Made by a program: the position numbers and the translations under genes
Notes under the pieces: generated by a model
The model's database searches: none
The model's input: the letters and a program-made list of their open reading frames with translations, nothing else
Told to the model about the DNA's origin: nothing
Origin: Trichosphaerium sp. ATCC 40318
Taxonomy: Eukaryota > Discosea > Flabellinia > Trichosidae
Length of the DNA stretch: 64,000 nt
Direction of reading: 5' to 3'
NCBI GenBank assembly: GCA_038496445.1
Contig: JALMLS010000329.1
Coordinates: 246,866 to 310,865, forward strand
Shown here: positions 35,699 through 47,744 of the stretch, one piece after another
How positions within the stretch are numbered: the stretch's first letter is position 1
Layout: each line of letters starts with the position of its first letter

Positions 35699-35985
35699 AG
35701 CATCTATGCCAAGCGCTAACGAACTTAGAACATTACCGCAAATCTAGAAGTAAAAAGAACAAAGTACACGTCGTAGAACAACCAATGGACTGATATCTAC
35801 TCTCTGAAGTGACATCACGTGTGCAATTATTATTAAACCTACTACTTTTGTTATGAAATTTTTTCGAACAGATAACCTTCAGCCAACGGAGTAATGTTGG
35901 TTTTATACCTCATCCAAAGAAAAAAAGTTAGCACGTGATTTTTTTTTTCAACCAAAAAATAGATTTTAACGCATTCCAACTTTAT

Positions 35986-36111
35986 TCACTTTACAACGTC
36001 CTCGCCACATCGATTACTTAGCCTCTCATCTGTGAGTTTATCCATATCGTACTGACAAGTCTTGTAAAGCTGACCATCTTTAAAATATGTACATTCACCA
36101 TGCAAACTGCC
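35986..36111 (-). pseudogene. In-frame 3' continuation of F-box/MORN gene C beyond a TAA
   Basis: Directly after the stop of gene C the same frame stays open for 42 codons, to TGA at 35986-35988. It encodes one more good repeat (SLHGECTYFKDGQLYKTCQY) plus a tail ending CGEDVVK. The continuation of repeat phase across the TAA suggests that the ancestral protein was longer and was cut by a nonsense change, or that the stop is read through. Confidence 0.55.
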
Positions 36112-37143
36112 TTATACATATTGACAGTCTGTGAGCACGTTACCATCTTCATCCCATGTCATGTACGGTCCATCTAGCACATCGTCCTTAAAGTAGCATA
36201 ATTTGATCCGTTTCCCGTTGGCGTTCTTGACCGTATATTGCCCATGTCTTTTCCCATTGTTGTATGTACACTGTGTCTGCTCGAACTTGTATTCACCGTG
36301 GTAATTGCCGTCCTTATATGTACACTCTTTATGAACGGATCCATCTTGATTCCAAGCCATGCACTTGCCATGTTTGACACCGTTGACAAATATTGTTTCT
36401 TCTTCTATTTGCCCATTCTTATGCCATTTTGTACATTTACCATGTCTCAGGCCTGCCTCGTACACGTCGTGCATGTATTTCGATCCATCATCGTAAAATC
36501 GTTTACAAACCCCTTGTAGCTGACCACGTTCATACGAGCTTTCCTCTGAAAGCTTACCATTGTCATACCACCACTCGTATAGGCCTACCCATCGCCCATT
36601 CTCGTATTTACAACTCTCTTTCTTGTTCCCATTATCATACCACTTCTCATGCTTACCAACAACAACACCATTGTCATAACAGCACTTTAAGGCGGGTAGG
36701 CCACTGCGGAACCAAGTAGCATAGTGGCCTTGTGGGATACCTGCTTTGTATGTACACTTCTTCTTTATGTTACCGTTGGGGTACCACATGCAGAAAGGTC
36801 CGTCCAATGTTCCATTGTCGTAGACACAATGTAAATACGGACGCCTAGGGCTGTAGTATCTATTGAATCGTCCGTGCTTCACCAGAGCTGAGTTGTATCT
36901 ACTTGTTACAGCAGCTTTGAAGCATAGAGAAGGCCATTGGGTGTAAAGTGTGTTGCACAGATCGGTAATGGAGAAGTGTAGTTCTATTGGTAAGTCCAGT
37001 AGGCGTTTTGTACGTTCGTAATCTTCGGGACAGATCCTAGCTAGTGTGAGTACGCTTTGTGAAAATACACCGTTCGAATTAGTAAAGACGATGTTTCGCT
37101 TCCTAATCTCCGGAACGGTTTTTGGAGGAACGAAACGGTACAT
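36112..37143 (-). CDS. F-box-like/MORN-variant repeat protein C
   Basis: Single exon, 343 residues, from ATG 37143 (MYRFVPPKTVPEIRKR). The F-box-like head reads LLDLPIELHFSITDLCNTLY, QWPSLCFKAAVTSRYN, KHGRF, matching paralogues A and B. About eleven MORN-variant units follow with the core YxNGxxxGxxxxWYxNGxxKxxCxY, for example CMWYPNGNIKKKC, HEKWYDNGNKKESC and WYDNGKLSEESSYERGQ. The frame stops at TAA 36112-36114, yet a further repeat is encoded in frame beyond it (separate entry). The protein has no signal peptide or membrane segment. By analogy with F-box proteins it could recruit targets to ubiquitin ligase; this is not shown. Confidence 0.75.
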   Translation of the reverse strand: MYRFVPPKTVPEIRKRNIVFTNSNGVFSQSVLTLARICPEDYERTKRLLDLPIELHFSITDLCNTLYTQWPSLCFKAAVTSRYNSALVKHGRFNRYYSPRRPYLHCVYDNGTLDGPFCMWYPNGNIKKKCTYKAGIPQGHYATWFRSGLPALKCCYDNGVVVGKHEKWYDNGNKKESCKYENGRWVGLYEWWYDNGKLSEESSYERGQLQGVCKRFYDDGSKYMHDVYEAGLRHGKCTKWHKNGQIEEETIFVNGVKHGKCMAWNQDGSVHKECTYKDGNYHGEYKFEQTQCTYNNGKRHGQYTVKNANGKRIKLCYFKDDVLDGPYMTWDEDGNVLTDCQYV

Positions 37144-37519
37144 CGTTTCTGGTACAACATGACACGCCTAGGTACCTTTTTGTTGGCTCCATCGTTGTAA
37201 AGCATCGGGTACAGCCAGCACAATCAAAGATACTACGCTGCGAGTGCTAGCGTGTAAGTAGTTACGTTTAGAAGTAATGTAGCGATAAAACGTCAATGAG
37301 CAGCGCCTCGAGTTACGACTTGTATAGGTGTAGTGTAGATTTATGATTAAAATGATAGATTAAACTAAATAGATGTAATTTTATGTAGGCCATTTTTTCC
37401 CGCGGCAAAAAATCTGTGCAGGAACCGGTTTTTTACTGCCGATTTGAACCACTCTGGTACAGCCGTTTACAGTACCGTAATTCTCTGAATATTTTGATTT
37501 GTTAGCATAGAAAACTTAA

Positions 37520-38127
37520 ATGTTTGCGCGTATCGCTTGCATAGCTGGGCTTCCTGGTAAGATACTTCGCAGTTGTGTTGCTAACAAACTCTGAGGCGTA
37601 TTATGGGCTTTACACGCGAATGCGATGACAGTTGGCGCTGAAAGCACCTCTACGCTCATTGCTGACCATTGTTTCAAGTGTGGTACGCTCAACAAGCTCG
37701 ACGACGCAACATTGGAAGCGTTCAAGAAGCAGGTAGGGTACAATCTAAAGATCTAACTAAATAAATCAAAGATAAACCCTAGCTGGGAAACAAACGAAGA
37801 TTCCACAGTTCTCAGCCGTTCATGGCGCGCAAAAAACTTTTTGGAGGTTCATTGATAATTTGGCATTTAATGCGTTAACTTGTCGTAGGGAATGAGGTTC
37901 ATGACCGTAGTAGGCAACATAGCCGAAAAAGAATTACACCACCCCAACATGCATCTCACAAAGTACGTCCCTAGTGACCCTTGAATTTATGTGACACTTG
38001 CACTAGTTGGAACAAAGTAACAATGGAGCTTAACACATTTTCGGCTGGAGGGTTAACAGAAAATGACTTTGTCATGGCAAAACTAATAGATCAAGTCCCA
38101 ATAGAGCTAAGAAAACCTCGTACATAA
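37520..38127 (+). CDS. Pterin-4a-carbinolamine dehydratase (PCD/DCoH)
   Basis: Assembled by hand across about four introns. ATG at 37520 gives MFARIACIAGLP. After an intron of about 78 nt come ADHCFKCGTLNKLDDATLEA and FKKQVG. The rest reads WETNEDSTVLSRSWRAKNF, GMRFMTVVGNIAEKELHHPN, WNKVTMELNTFSAGGLTEND and FVMAKLID, then stop TAA at 38125-38127. The HHP motif with its neighbours and the THSAGGLTxxD-type block (here TFSAGGLTEND) define the family; the TH histidine is replaced by TF, which may lower activity. The enzyme recycles pterin cofactor after aromatic amino acid hydroxylation. The N-terminal leader could target mitochondria. Confidence 0.85.
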
Positions 38128-38220
38128 TCTAAATAAATAAACAAGCTTTCCAACGAGGTGTCAAAATGTACACAAGTCATTAAACTTCTCACTGTTAGTT
38201 TCTGATAAAAAAGGTATTGC

Positions 38221-39754
38221 ATGCGCGCTTTAACGCAGTATAGGCGTTATTATAGGCATTCAACGCATACTGCTCATGTAACGCGTAAAACGAAACAAAA
38301 ACTGCCTCCTACGCTCAAATATGGTGTATTGAATGCCCTTCACCCTAATAGACGACTTTATCATACATCATTATTCCAACAACTCAAAGTTAACCACGAA
38401 ACAGCCGAAACGCTCTCTTTTTTTGAAATACAGAGCGTTTTGCGCAAAAAAGGATACAGCACACTTGGTACAAAACAAGTTTTACTCAAACGCTTGAAGA
38501 AGGCATTACAACGAGGAGAAGATCTAAGTGATGAACAACCACAACCAGAACCGTCAGAAAAAACGACAAAACCAGAACAAGCCTCAAACGACGAGAAACC
38601 AAGTTTCCCTATTATTCCTGGGCTACCGCCGAACCCTCTTCAAGGTACTACCAAGCGTTGTTGGACAAGTTATTGACAGTCGGTTACAGCATCTCCTCCA
38701 AAGTATATTGCAGATGCTATAACCGCCATTGACTACTGTACCAACGACCGGTTACACGACAGAATCACTAAGATTAAGGATGCAACTGGGATCAACATTG
38801 TCGTAGTGACACTGGATGACCTACCACCAACACATACTCATTCTGATAACCTTGGCACGCTCATTTTAAACAATTGGTATGTTCCTATACTCGTTTGAAC
38901 AAAATCAAGGAATTGACCTTCACCTAGGGGTATACTCACCGATAAAACACAAACAGGTGTTGTTATATTCATATCCAAGGCAGAGAGAAACATGTACATA
39001 CAAGTCGGGTACGTTGATCAGCCAACATTATCACTATAAACTAAAAGTTGTTTAAAAATGGTTAAAAAACTGTTTAATAACACGTGCTAATGCTTGCTGT
39101 GAAGGGATGGGTTGAAGCCTTTGATTACAACAGAGTGGATCACTTGGCTCGTAGATGAGAACTTGCGACCACTTCTTGATAAGGAGCAGTTCGGACGTGC
39201 GATTGAAACAGCGCTAACCCAGATACATCGGATACTTCAAAAGTACAAGAGTTTTGCAGAACTAGGTGTATACATGGATAAAACGTACGTATTGTAGAGC
39301 TAACACTATATCCATGTTATAACAAAACGCCTAGACAATTAGCCCAAGTTAGGAAGCAAGCAAGGAAACAAAAGGAATATCCACTTCGTTTCTTGTCGAG
39401 GTAAAGTCATACCACGTGTTTAAAGACATCAATTAACCACTTTCCCTAGGTTCAATATCATGGGACCCCTTATGCTTCTAATCACGGTAATGATTGTGGG
39501 CGTACACTGGTATTTTTTTGAGCCATCATCGCAATTGAGATGTCCAAACTGTAGAGAGTAAGCGATGCAAACACATTCATTTTTCTGACTCTTTCAATAG
39601 CCTCATGGGAGCAACCACCGATGCAGCCTTGCCACCACTTCCACCAAGAGTACTCAACGCCATTAAGGAAAATTCAGAGTACACACCATGGATATGTGCC
39701 CATTGCAAACGCGTATCAATTCAGTTCGATAATGGTTTGGTGGTAATTGCCTAA
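38221..39754 (+). CDS. SAP-TPM membrane protein, probably mitochondrial
   Basis: ATG at 38221 starts MRALTQYRRYYRHSTHTAHV, an Arg/Tyr/His-rich leader without acidic residues, typical of mitochondrial import. A SAP-like helix pair follows (FFEIQSVLRKKGYSTLGTKQ, VLLKRLKKAL). Next is a Pro/Glu-rich linker and then a TPM domain: YIADAITAIDYCTND, ITKIKDATGINIVVVTLDDL and GVVIFISKAERNMYIQVG, ending with AIETALTQIHRILQ. A basic stretch (QVRKQARKQKEY) precedes a membrane helix (LMLLITVMIVGVHWYFF). The tail has two CxxC pairs (CPNC and CAHC), suggesting a small zinc-binding tail. Stop TAA at 39752-39754. TPM proteins in plants act in photosystem II repair; the role here is unknown. Confidence 0.68.
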
Positions 39755-40851
39755 AGAACAGATTACAACATATTATGTACATTGTAAAATAGAAATAACA
39801 AAACTAAAACTTGTCAAAACCGTCAGTTGTTGCACTACTAATTATTTTAAATACTACATAGATCTAACAACCATTGGCTTGTTAAACTACATCAGAATAA
39901 AAACACAAAACAAAATGGAGGGGTAGGATGGATTAGTTGCTATAAAGGTCTTTATTAATTTTGTACATGTTTCCGTATTGCATTGTTGGAGGTTTGTCTT
40001 TATCGACTTCGGTTATACATACAGCCATTGCTACGCACGTGTTAATGAAGAGTCGTAGGCAGACCTATAAGTGCACGCACTGATTTCGTCTATGGGCTTA
40101 TAGGTAACGACAATGGCGGATTTTTCCAAAAAGAAGTTAAACACAGCTACACCAGCACCAGGCAGATACTGCCCTTGGCACCGCACATCTTTTTTACGTT
40201 AGCTCAAATGTTTCTTTTAGTGCCCAGTGTGCGTACTTGAATACTCCCATTCAAATTGTAGAGAATTACGCGTCAATACCGCCTTGGCTTATTATTAGTG
40301 ACACAATATTGTAGAACACCAGTACCTTCATGACGTAGCCAAATTTTAGCTCTGAACCGCTTAAAGAGCTTCCAAAGCTCCATTTGAAATATCTTGTGAA
40401 TGTCACATGCCATAATTTAGCGTAATAGCGCACCTTGTGCCTGGTTCTGCATTGTCTAGAGCATTTTCCTCAACCTAAACTGAAATTTGCCACTGACATT
40501 GTACAATCGCTAATACCTTTACTATAGTGTTCGTAGTGCGAAGGTGCTCAAAGGAGAGCCCAAATTCCCTCCACTCAAGATTACGCTTCCAAGACCCCAG
40601 TAAATAAGACATGAACTGCTTTGCGTTCGGCCTGTACTAAAGCGCATGTGACGTTTGAAGCCTAACAATATTTGTTTCACGTACGCTAACAAAATCATCA
40701 GAAGCCATATTAGGCGTTAGTGTAAGTAAAGGTTGTCAACTTGAAGCGTTTACACACGCAAAAAATAGCCCAGAAGGTTCGTCAACTTTGGTCTCGCAAG
40801 ATTATTTCTGTCGATATTCCTTTCCTCACAACTAGGTAGAACAAGTTCACG
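39755..40851. other. Intergenic
   Basis: About 1.1 kb without a supported gene. Contains short stop-rich frames on both strands. Its 3' end is the promoter of RPS3A. I see no RNA gene, repeat or low-complexity block of note. Confidence 0.5.
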
Positions 40852-42101
40852 ATGAGCAAACAAAAGTCAGGGTGCGTATTTACTGCAAAACACAGCGTTA
40901 CACGGTCAACAAACTCATCAAGCCTCGCAGGAAAAAGGGTGGAAAAAGAGGCGGCGGAAGAAAGAAGCTGTACGTTTCTTAACTATTACGTCGATTCTGA
41001 CACTATTAGTACCGATCCTTTTTTGAAAAAGATTTGGTATGATGTACAAGCCCCAAACGCTTTCAGCAACCGTCATCTTGGCCTTACCGTTTGCCCAAAG
41101 CCATCTGGACAAAGTACTGCCGATCTTCCCACAATTGAAAAAAGCTTACAATTGTACAGGAAAATCCATCAACGACCTTCGTGGACGCGTCTTCGAGACA
41201 TCCCTTGGTGATTTGAATAACGATGAGGACCAAGCTTTCCGTATCATGCAATTCGTTATTGAGGACGCTAACATGCGCTCCAGTGGTGTCGGTTTGTGCC
41301 TCACCAACTATCACGGTATGCGCCTCACCAGCGACAAAGTCAAAGGTCTCGTAAGGAAAAAGCACACCAAAATACAGTGCATCACTGACGTACGCTAAAT
41401 TCTACGCGTTTGAGCGTTTTATGCCGATTTTATGTTACTTTCGTTTTCTGACACGCAAATACAGGTCAGGCTCATGGATGGTTACACAGTCCGTCTATTC
41501 TGCGTTGCTTACACCAAGAAACGACCAAACCAAAGAAAAAGACCAGTTTACTGTAAAACCGGCCAAGTCCGTTTGATCCGCGCTAAAATGGCCGAGATCA
41601 TCAAGCGTGAGTGCGACGGATGCACTCTTCCTCAACTTTTCGAAAAATTGTACGTAGATAGTCTACTTTTGGATTACATTCTTTTATTTACATTTATAAT
41701 ATAGTAAGCCTGAAATTATCGGTAAAGAGATTGAACGTGAAGCTTTCCGTATCTTCCCTATCCAAAACGTTTACATCTTCAAATGTAAAGTTATCAAAAA
41801 GCCAAAAATTGATAGTACGTCTTCTTTTTTATTTAGCGTTTATTTACTACTCTGGATGTCATAACTCTGTTCTTATACCTTTGCTTTAGTCGATAAATTG
41901 AAGACCTTGCACTCCCAACGTGTTGTCGCCCAAGCTACCAAGGGTGGTTCAAACCAATACGATGCCGGCGATTTTGAAGGCGAGGATGTTGGCGCCCCAA
42001 TTGAAGGTGGTATGCTCGAGGAAACTCTCCCTGAGACAACTGGCGAAGAAGTTGCTGACTGGAACGCCGCTGAAGAGTCCAATGACGGAGCCTGGGCTTA
42101 A
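40852..42101 (+). CDS. RPS3A: 40S ribosomal protein eS1 (S3A)
   Basis: ATG at 40852 (MSKQKS), then a 5' intron and a basic exon (RRKKGGKRGGGRKK). After further introns come DPFLKKIWYDVQAPNAF, LRGRVFETSLGDLNNDEDQA, LTSDKVKGLVRKKHTKI and GYTVRLFCVAYTKKRPNQRK. The last blocks are GQVRLIRAKMAEIIKREC, EIIGKEIEREAFRIFPIQNV and YIFKCKVIKKPKID. These follow eS1 along its whole length. The acidic C-terminal extension (GDFEGEDVGAPIEGGML to NDGAWA) is longer and more acidic than the animal tail. Introns begin GTGCGT, GTACGT, GTACTG and GTACGC. Stop TAA at 42099-42101. eS1 lines the mRNA exit side of the small subunit. Confidence 0.95.
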
Positions 42102-42216
42102 AAAAGAAAACAACCAAAATAAATACTGACTTTTATAACAAACACTCATTACTTGATACGATTCTCGTTTTATTTTTATTTTGTGTAGCGCTATTTTCAG
42201 ACAGTATATTCAGTGT

Positions 42217-42560
42217 TTATTCCGTTTTTCCAATAAATTCTTCAACTTGCTTCTTTATCTCGCCCAAAGCGCTTTCCTGGCCTCTCAGGAATACGCGTAT
42301 TAAAGGAATACGCATGCCATCGTAGTGATATACAACTATCCTAGTGTAGGCGTTATAATGTTATGTGCAATTTGAAACTTTCAACAAATAAAGGTAATCA
42401 AGTTGCACCTGCTCAGCTTTTTATCGTGGTCAGGCGATTGCTCAAATTCCACTCCCTGTTTTACAGTCTTAGACAAAAATGGGTGGTATCAGGGACGTAC
42501 CAGAACGTCTTGTAAGCGCACAACGTATTTGTTTGTGTTGAACCAGCCAGTCCGTGTCAT
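42217..42560 (-). CDS. Small conserved-looking protein of unknown function
   Basis: Three short exons joined by GT-AG introns: MTRTGWFNTNKYVVRLQDVL (ATG at 42560), GVEFEQSPDHDKKLSR, then IVVYHYDGMRIPLIRVFLRG with QESALGEIKKQVEEFIGKTE. The introns begin GTACGTCC and GTGCAACT. Stop TAA at 42217-42219. About 75 residues with no signal peptide. I do not recognise the family. A further exon upstream cannot be excluded, because the sequence before the ATG is open for a short way after a possible acceptor. Confidence 0.5.
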
Positions 42561-43039
42561 TGTAATTTTATTTTGTACCTTGTCTATTACACATAGCTCA
42601 GATACACGTTGACTCAACAACCCGCAAACTATTCAACATATGAGGCCCGTGCGTCTATTCGTTTACGTGCGTATAATTACGGTTGAAAATATCATGATTT
42701 GCCATATAAATCCATAATAAAACGCTCCTAAGCCAACTGCGAAGCATAGCGATGTCACAGTACTAGTGCCGTGTTACAAAAGTATGATTGTAAAACAAAT
42801 GTCAATTGTTGGACTATTCTACGCTGCCACTCGTTCACTACTGGCCAACGCATAATAACTGCAGTTCTTACCGTTCCTTCCACTTAACAGTCGCTAAAGT
42901 GAGTTGGTTTGTTGTTTTACTTGCTATGTACATGTTGGCAACTGAGAGCGCAGTAAACACGCGCGTACAACCAGACACAGGGTCAAACAAGTTCCGGTAG
43001 GCAGAAAAGTGACGAATTATTATTAACCGAGTCACAACC
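42561..43039. other. Divergent intergenic spacer
   Basis: About 480 bp between the small minus-strand gene and proteasome beta-5 (+). The plus-strand frame 42806-43000 contains a hydrophobic stretch (FVVLLAMYMLA) but lacks a convincing start or splice partner, so I do not call it. Confidence 0.4.
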
Positions 43040-44249
<1,210 letters not shown>

Positions 44250-44412
44250 ATGCTATGCTCGCGAATGTGTAATTGTGAATAAAGATCAATGTGAAAAAAA
44301 CACATTTTGTATTCAGTAAATCTGTACTGGTTACAAGGCTATTTTTAACGGAAACGAGGCGTAACAAAAAAAGCGGTAAACAAGGTGCAGTATTGATTAG
44401 ATCACGTGTATT

Positions 44413-47400
44413 TTAATAAGTTGCAAGTTGTTTTACAGAGGCGAACATGCGTTGTATACGCTCATCTCCATTCTCAAACAAGAGATTGAGGCTGTCCAAC
44501 GAATCCTTGAGCTCTAAGCAGTACTGCAAACCATTTAGCCACGTGTACAGGGTTAATAATTACGCGTACCTCGCGGCCAATCGATCTAAAGTGTCCAGCT
44601 GTCATAATATACCATGTGCTCGAAACGTCACCGCCAGATTTTAAAAACAAGTTGAGCACCATAGAAAATTGCTTTCACAAAAGTGTTAGCCATCACGAAG
44701 GCTGCGTATAAACGTACCTGGAATACAACCAAAAAGACTTCTTTCTTTTCTTTCTTGGCATCGTCCTTTTTAACAGCGTCAACAAAAGCTTTCGGGAAGA
44801 CGTTGCAGTGTACGTACCAACGACGATTGAAGTACAGCACGTTTATCGACCTGATCGTCATCGTCATCATCAGTTTGCATGCGATCTGAGCCTTCAAGCT
44901 CCGTGCATTTCAGTGTTAAAGTCTGTACCTTGCGTATGGAGCGTGATAGTACATTATCCAATACGCGCCAAATGAAGAATCTACATAATTGTCATCATTT
45001 GTACAGTATTGTCTATTAAAAGGTACCTGTTGCATAAATCCTTGTTCCCTTCATCGAACATCCAGTTAACGACAATAGTAGATGGTAGTAATCCATGATG
45101 TATGAGTCTATCTACGACGAGCTCAAAGTGCTGTGGTGATTTGTTCCAGAAGGCCCAGGCACATGAGACGAGCAATGTGCTATTAAATTTGGCGACGTCT
45201 TTGGCTAGTTCTTGATACCGAGCCAGAGCATTGTCGAGGTGGGATATGCTCTTTGACCCAATCGAAAGGAGACAGGATACCACTATGCTGTGCTGGTTCG
45301 TTGGGTCCAAGGCTTTGAAAGATTCAGTTTCAAAGAGACCAGCTTTAATCTCTGCAACGTCTAGTTTTTGCGAGAATGCCTTTAATACTTCCTTTGCGAG
45401 AGCATTGTGTTCGTGATCCTCTAACACCGGTTTAAGCTGCGGCAATGGTTGGCAAATGGTCGTACCACTTTCGTAGGCGAACGATTTCTCGGGCTTTACA
45501 GGCATTGCCTTTACAAAGTCTTGAGGAATAGCTTTGATGACACGCTCATAATATGACAGTCTCACGCATCGCTCCAACACTTCCCGAACAAAAGTAAATT
45601 TAATGGAATCCTCTTTTTCCAAAGCGTCTGCCCTAATAAACGCATTAATAGCTTGAAAACAAATTGATGTCGACATTTTTATAAATAACGACAAGTCGTT
45701 CCCGTACCATTGTTCCCATTGCCACTTGTAGTCAAAATTGCAGAGATGGAACGCGAACCAAGTTATCAATCGTGATATCTCAACAACATCAAGCTCTTCA
45801 ATGCGGTCATAGAATGTTATGAGTGCCTCTCCTAGCTGAAATGACAGTTAGTACAAAAGGGTGAGCGTACAAAATGTGACACAAATGAGTCAAAGTGGTG
45901 AGTTAAGCGTACAGCAGGTGGGATGGTCTTGAGGCGCGTTTTGCAGAGCTCCACCAGGAAGCTGGAATAAAATACTTGAGGGATAGGCGTCTTAGGCAGT
46001 CTGAAGAGTTGTGAAAATACGACTTCAACACACAGGTGGTCTAGAGGCACGTCTGAAGGCAAGTGAGAGAATCCAAAGAAAAGGGAAGTTAGCTGTGCTC
46101 TACGAGGACTAAAGAATGGCATGAGGTCGACTGCTATATCGTGGAATACAATCTGATCAATCACTGTGAATGCAGAAGGCATGTGCTCTTTTTTAAACAA
46201 GGCAATGCGTGCAGGGATGACCACGCTGCCGAATGAAACTGGTTTCTGTTGCCAATCACCGCCTTCGATGAAAGACATTGCGATTCGGTGCTTTTGGCTA
46301 TCCTCAAATTGTGATTTAAAGTGTGCCAAATGAGGCACTGGAATACAACTTAGACTTGGCCATCCAGCTTCTCTTTGTTTGAGTATGCCTCTGAAGTACT
46401 AGAAAAATACAAAATGAGCAAAACATGCGTATTGTGGGATATCCTTTTCAAATTTGAAAAAAATCATGACATGTGTCATTACCCAATTGTAATATGTTTC
46501 TCCTTGTGCAATGAACGCATCAGCCAGCGCCTCTAGTGTTTTATCTCGTTGTGCAACTAAAACTTTGAGTTGTTCTACTGCCTTTTGTAGCTCTTCTGGG
46601 TGCTCTTCTGCAAGTGCTGTGCCGACGTGAGGCAGTGTTGATAGCACCACTTGCAAAAAAAAATCAGTAAACGATCTTGGCACGTTCCTACATTTGGTGT
46701 TAGTTCACATTGCTGCCCATGCAACACGTCAATAAAAAAAATAGGCGGTGATGGCATCGAATATTGCGACATACTCTTTGACAGATGCACAGTTGAGGAA
46801 TACGTTTAGGACATCAAGGAATGAACGGCCCTCGAGGACACCAGAGTTGTATAATTCGCCGAGGAACCGCACCAAAAATTTAATGTTACTCAGTTCTTTT
46901 AATTTCAAGGCTGTCTGTAATAATGTGAGCCGTACAAAACCGACAAATAATAAAAAAAATTCAAAAAAAAACATATTGATGTTGCTTGCCTCCAGTTCTG
47001 TGCCAATTCTTTCCACCAATTCAGCTCCAACATCACTCGAACTCAAATTTAACAATCCGCAAAGTGCCCCATATACGCCCAATTTGTGTGGCAAGTTGAG
47101 GATACTGTTGAATCTTTAATTTCACTGATTTACAACAAAAACAACAAACCGCTTCGAAAAATAGCGTTTGACGCGTACCATTTGATGAGTGTGTCGTATA
47201 TATTGTTTTTATGCTTGGCTAAGTCATCTTTCAAAGCACCAGCCAAACCAGTAAGGTTATTTTCCAAACTAGACGAGCTTTTGGATGGGTCCCCGATGCG
47301 TACGATGAGTTTCGTCAAGCTTATCTCCACATCAACGTTCGCTGGCCTAGTCTGGCGGCGTGGGTCTCTTGACGCGTTGTAGCGAGAGCCTGTACAAAAT

Positions 47401-47536
47401 TACAAAAAAAAAAAGACAAGAAAATACCAGAGTCGCCGTAAGATCGTCTGCGGCCTTCTCGCCTATAGCGGTCGTCTCTGCGATCATCCCTACGGTCATA
47501 GCCGCGATCATAACTTCTGTCGTAGTTGCGAGACAT
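44413..47536 (-). CDS. NCBP1: Nuclear cap-binding protein subunit 1 (CBP80)
   Basis: ATG at 47536 opens an Arg/Asp/Tyr-rich leader (MSRNYDRSYDRGYDRRDD). The MIF4G-type body follows: LIVRIGDPSKSSSSLENNLT, GLAGALKDDLAKHKNNIY, LGVYGALCGLLNLSSSDVGA and FLGELYNSGVLEGRSFLDVL. It continues with LPHVGTALAEEHPEELQKAV, FIEGGDWQQKPVSFGSVV and IVVNWMFDEGNKDLCNRYLL. A run of Asp (DDDDDD near 44860) sits in a C-terminal loop. The last exon ends FASVKQLATY and TAA at 44413-44415. The N-terminal wording around SLENNLTGLAG is very close to animal CBP80. With CBP20 it binds the m7G cap of nascent RNA and links capping to splicing and export. About ten introns. Confidence 0.92.
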
Positions 47537-47744
47537 GCCAAAAACCAACAGAATGTTTGCTTCAAAAAATCCCACAAATGACGCCAGCTGACTTTCAATG
47601 ATACGCAAGGCGTCGTTGGCGTACACGTTCAATTACACTGAATTCAGTGGGCTCACTGCGTGTCGCTAGAATTAACGTTCGCTATTTTGTTGTTACTTTG
47701 TACATGCGCGTTTGGTAACGCCTGAGCACCAAAACGACGCTCAA

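Noticed and set aside
36072-36111. A 40-nt intron (GTATAAGG...TTTTAAAG) that would remove the TAA in F-box/MORN gene C
   Set aside because: It would shift the frame and destroy the repeat pattern that continues perfectly beyond the stop.
47347-47632. Arg-rich alternative frames at the 5' end of NCBP1
   Set aside because: They are the other frames of the Arg/Asp/Tyr-rich leader and lack the conserved continuation.
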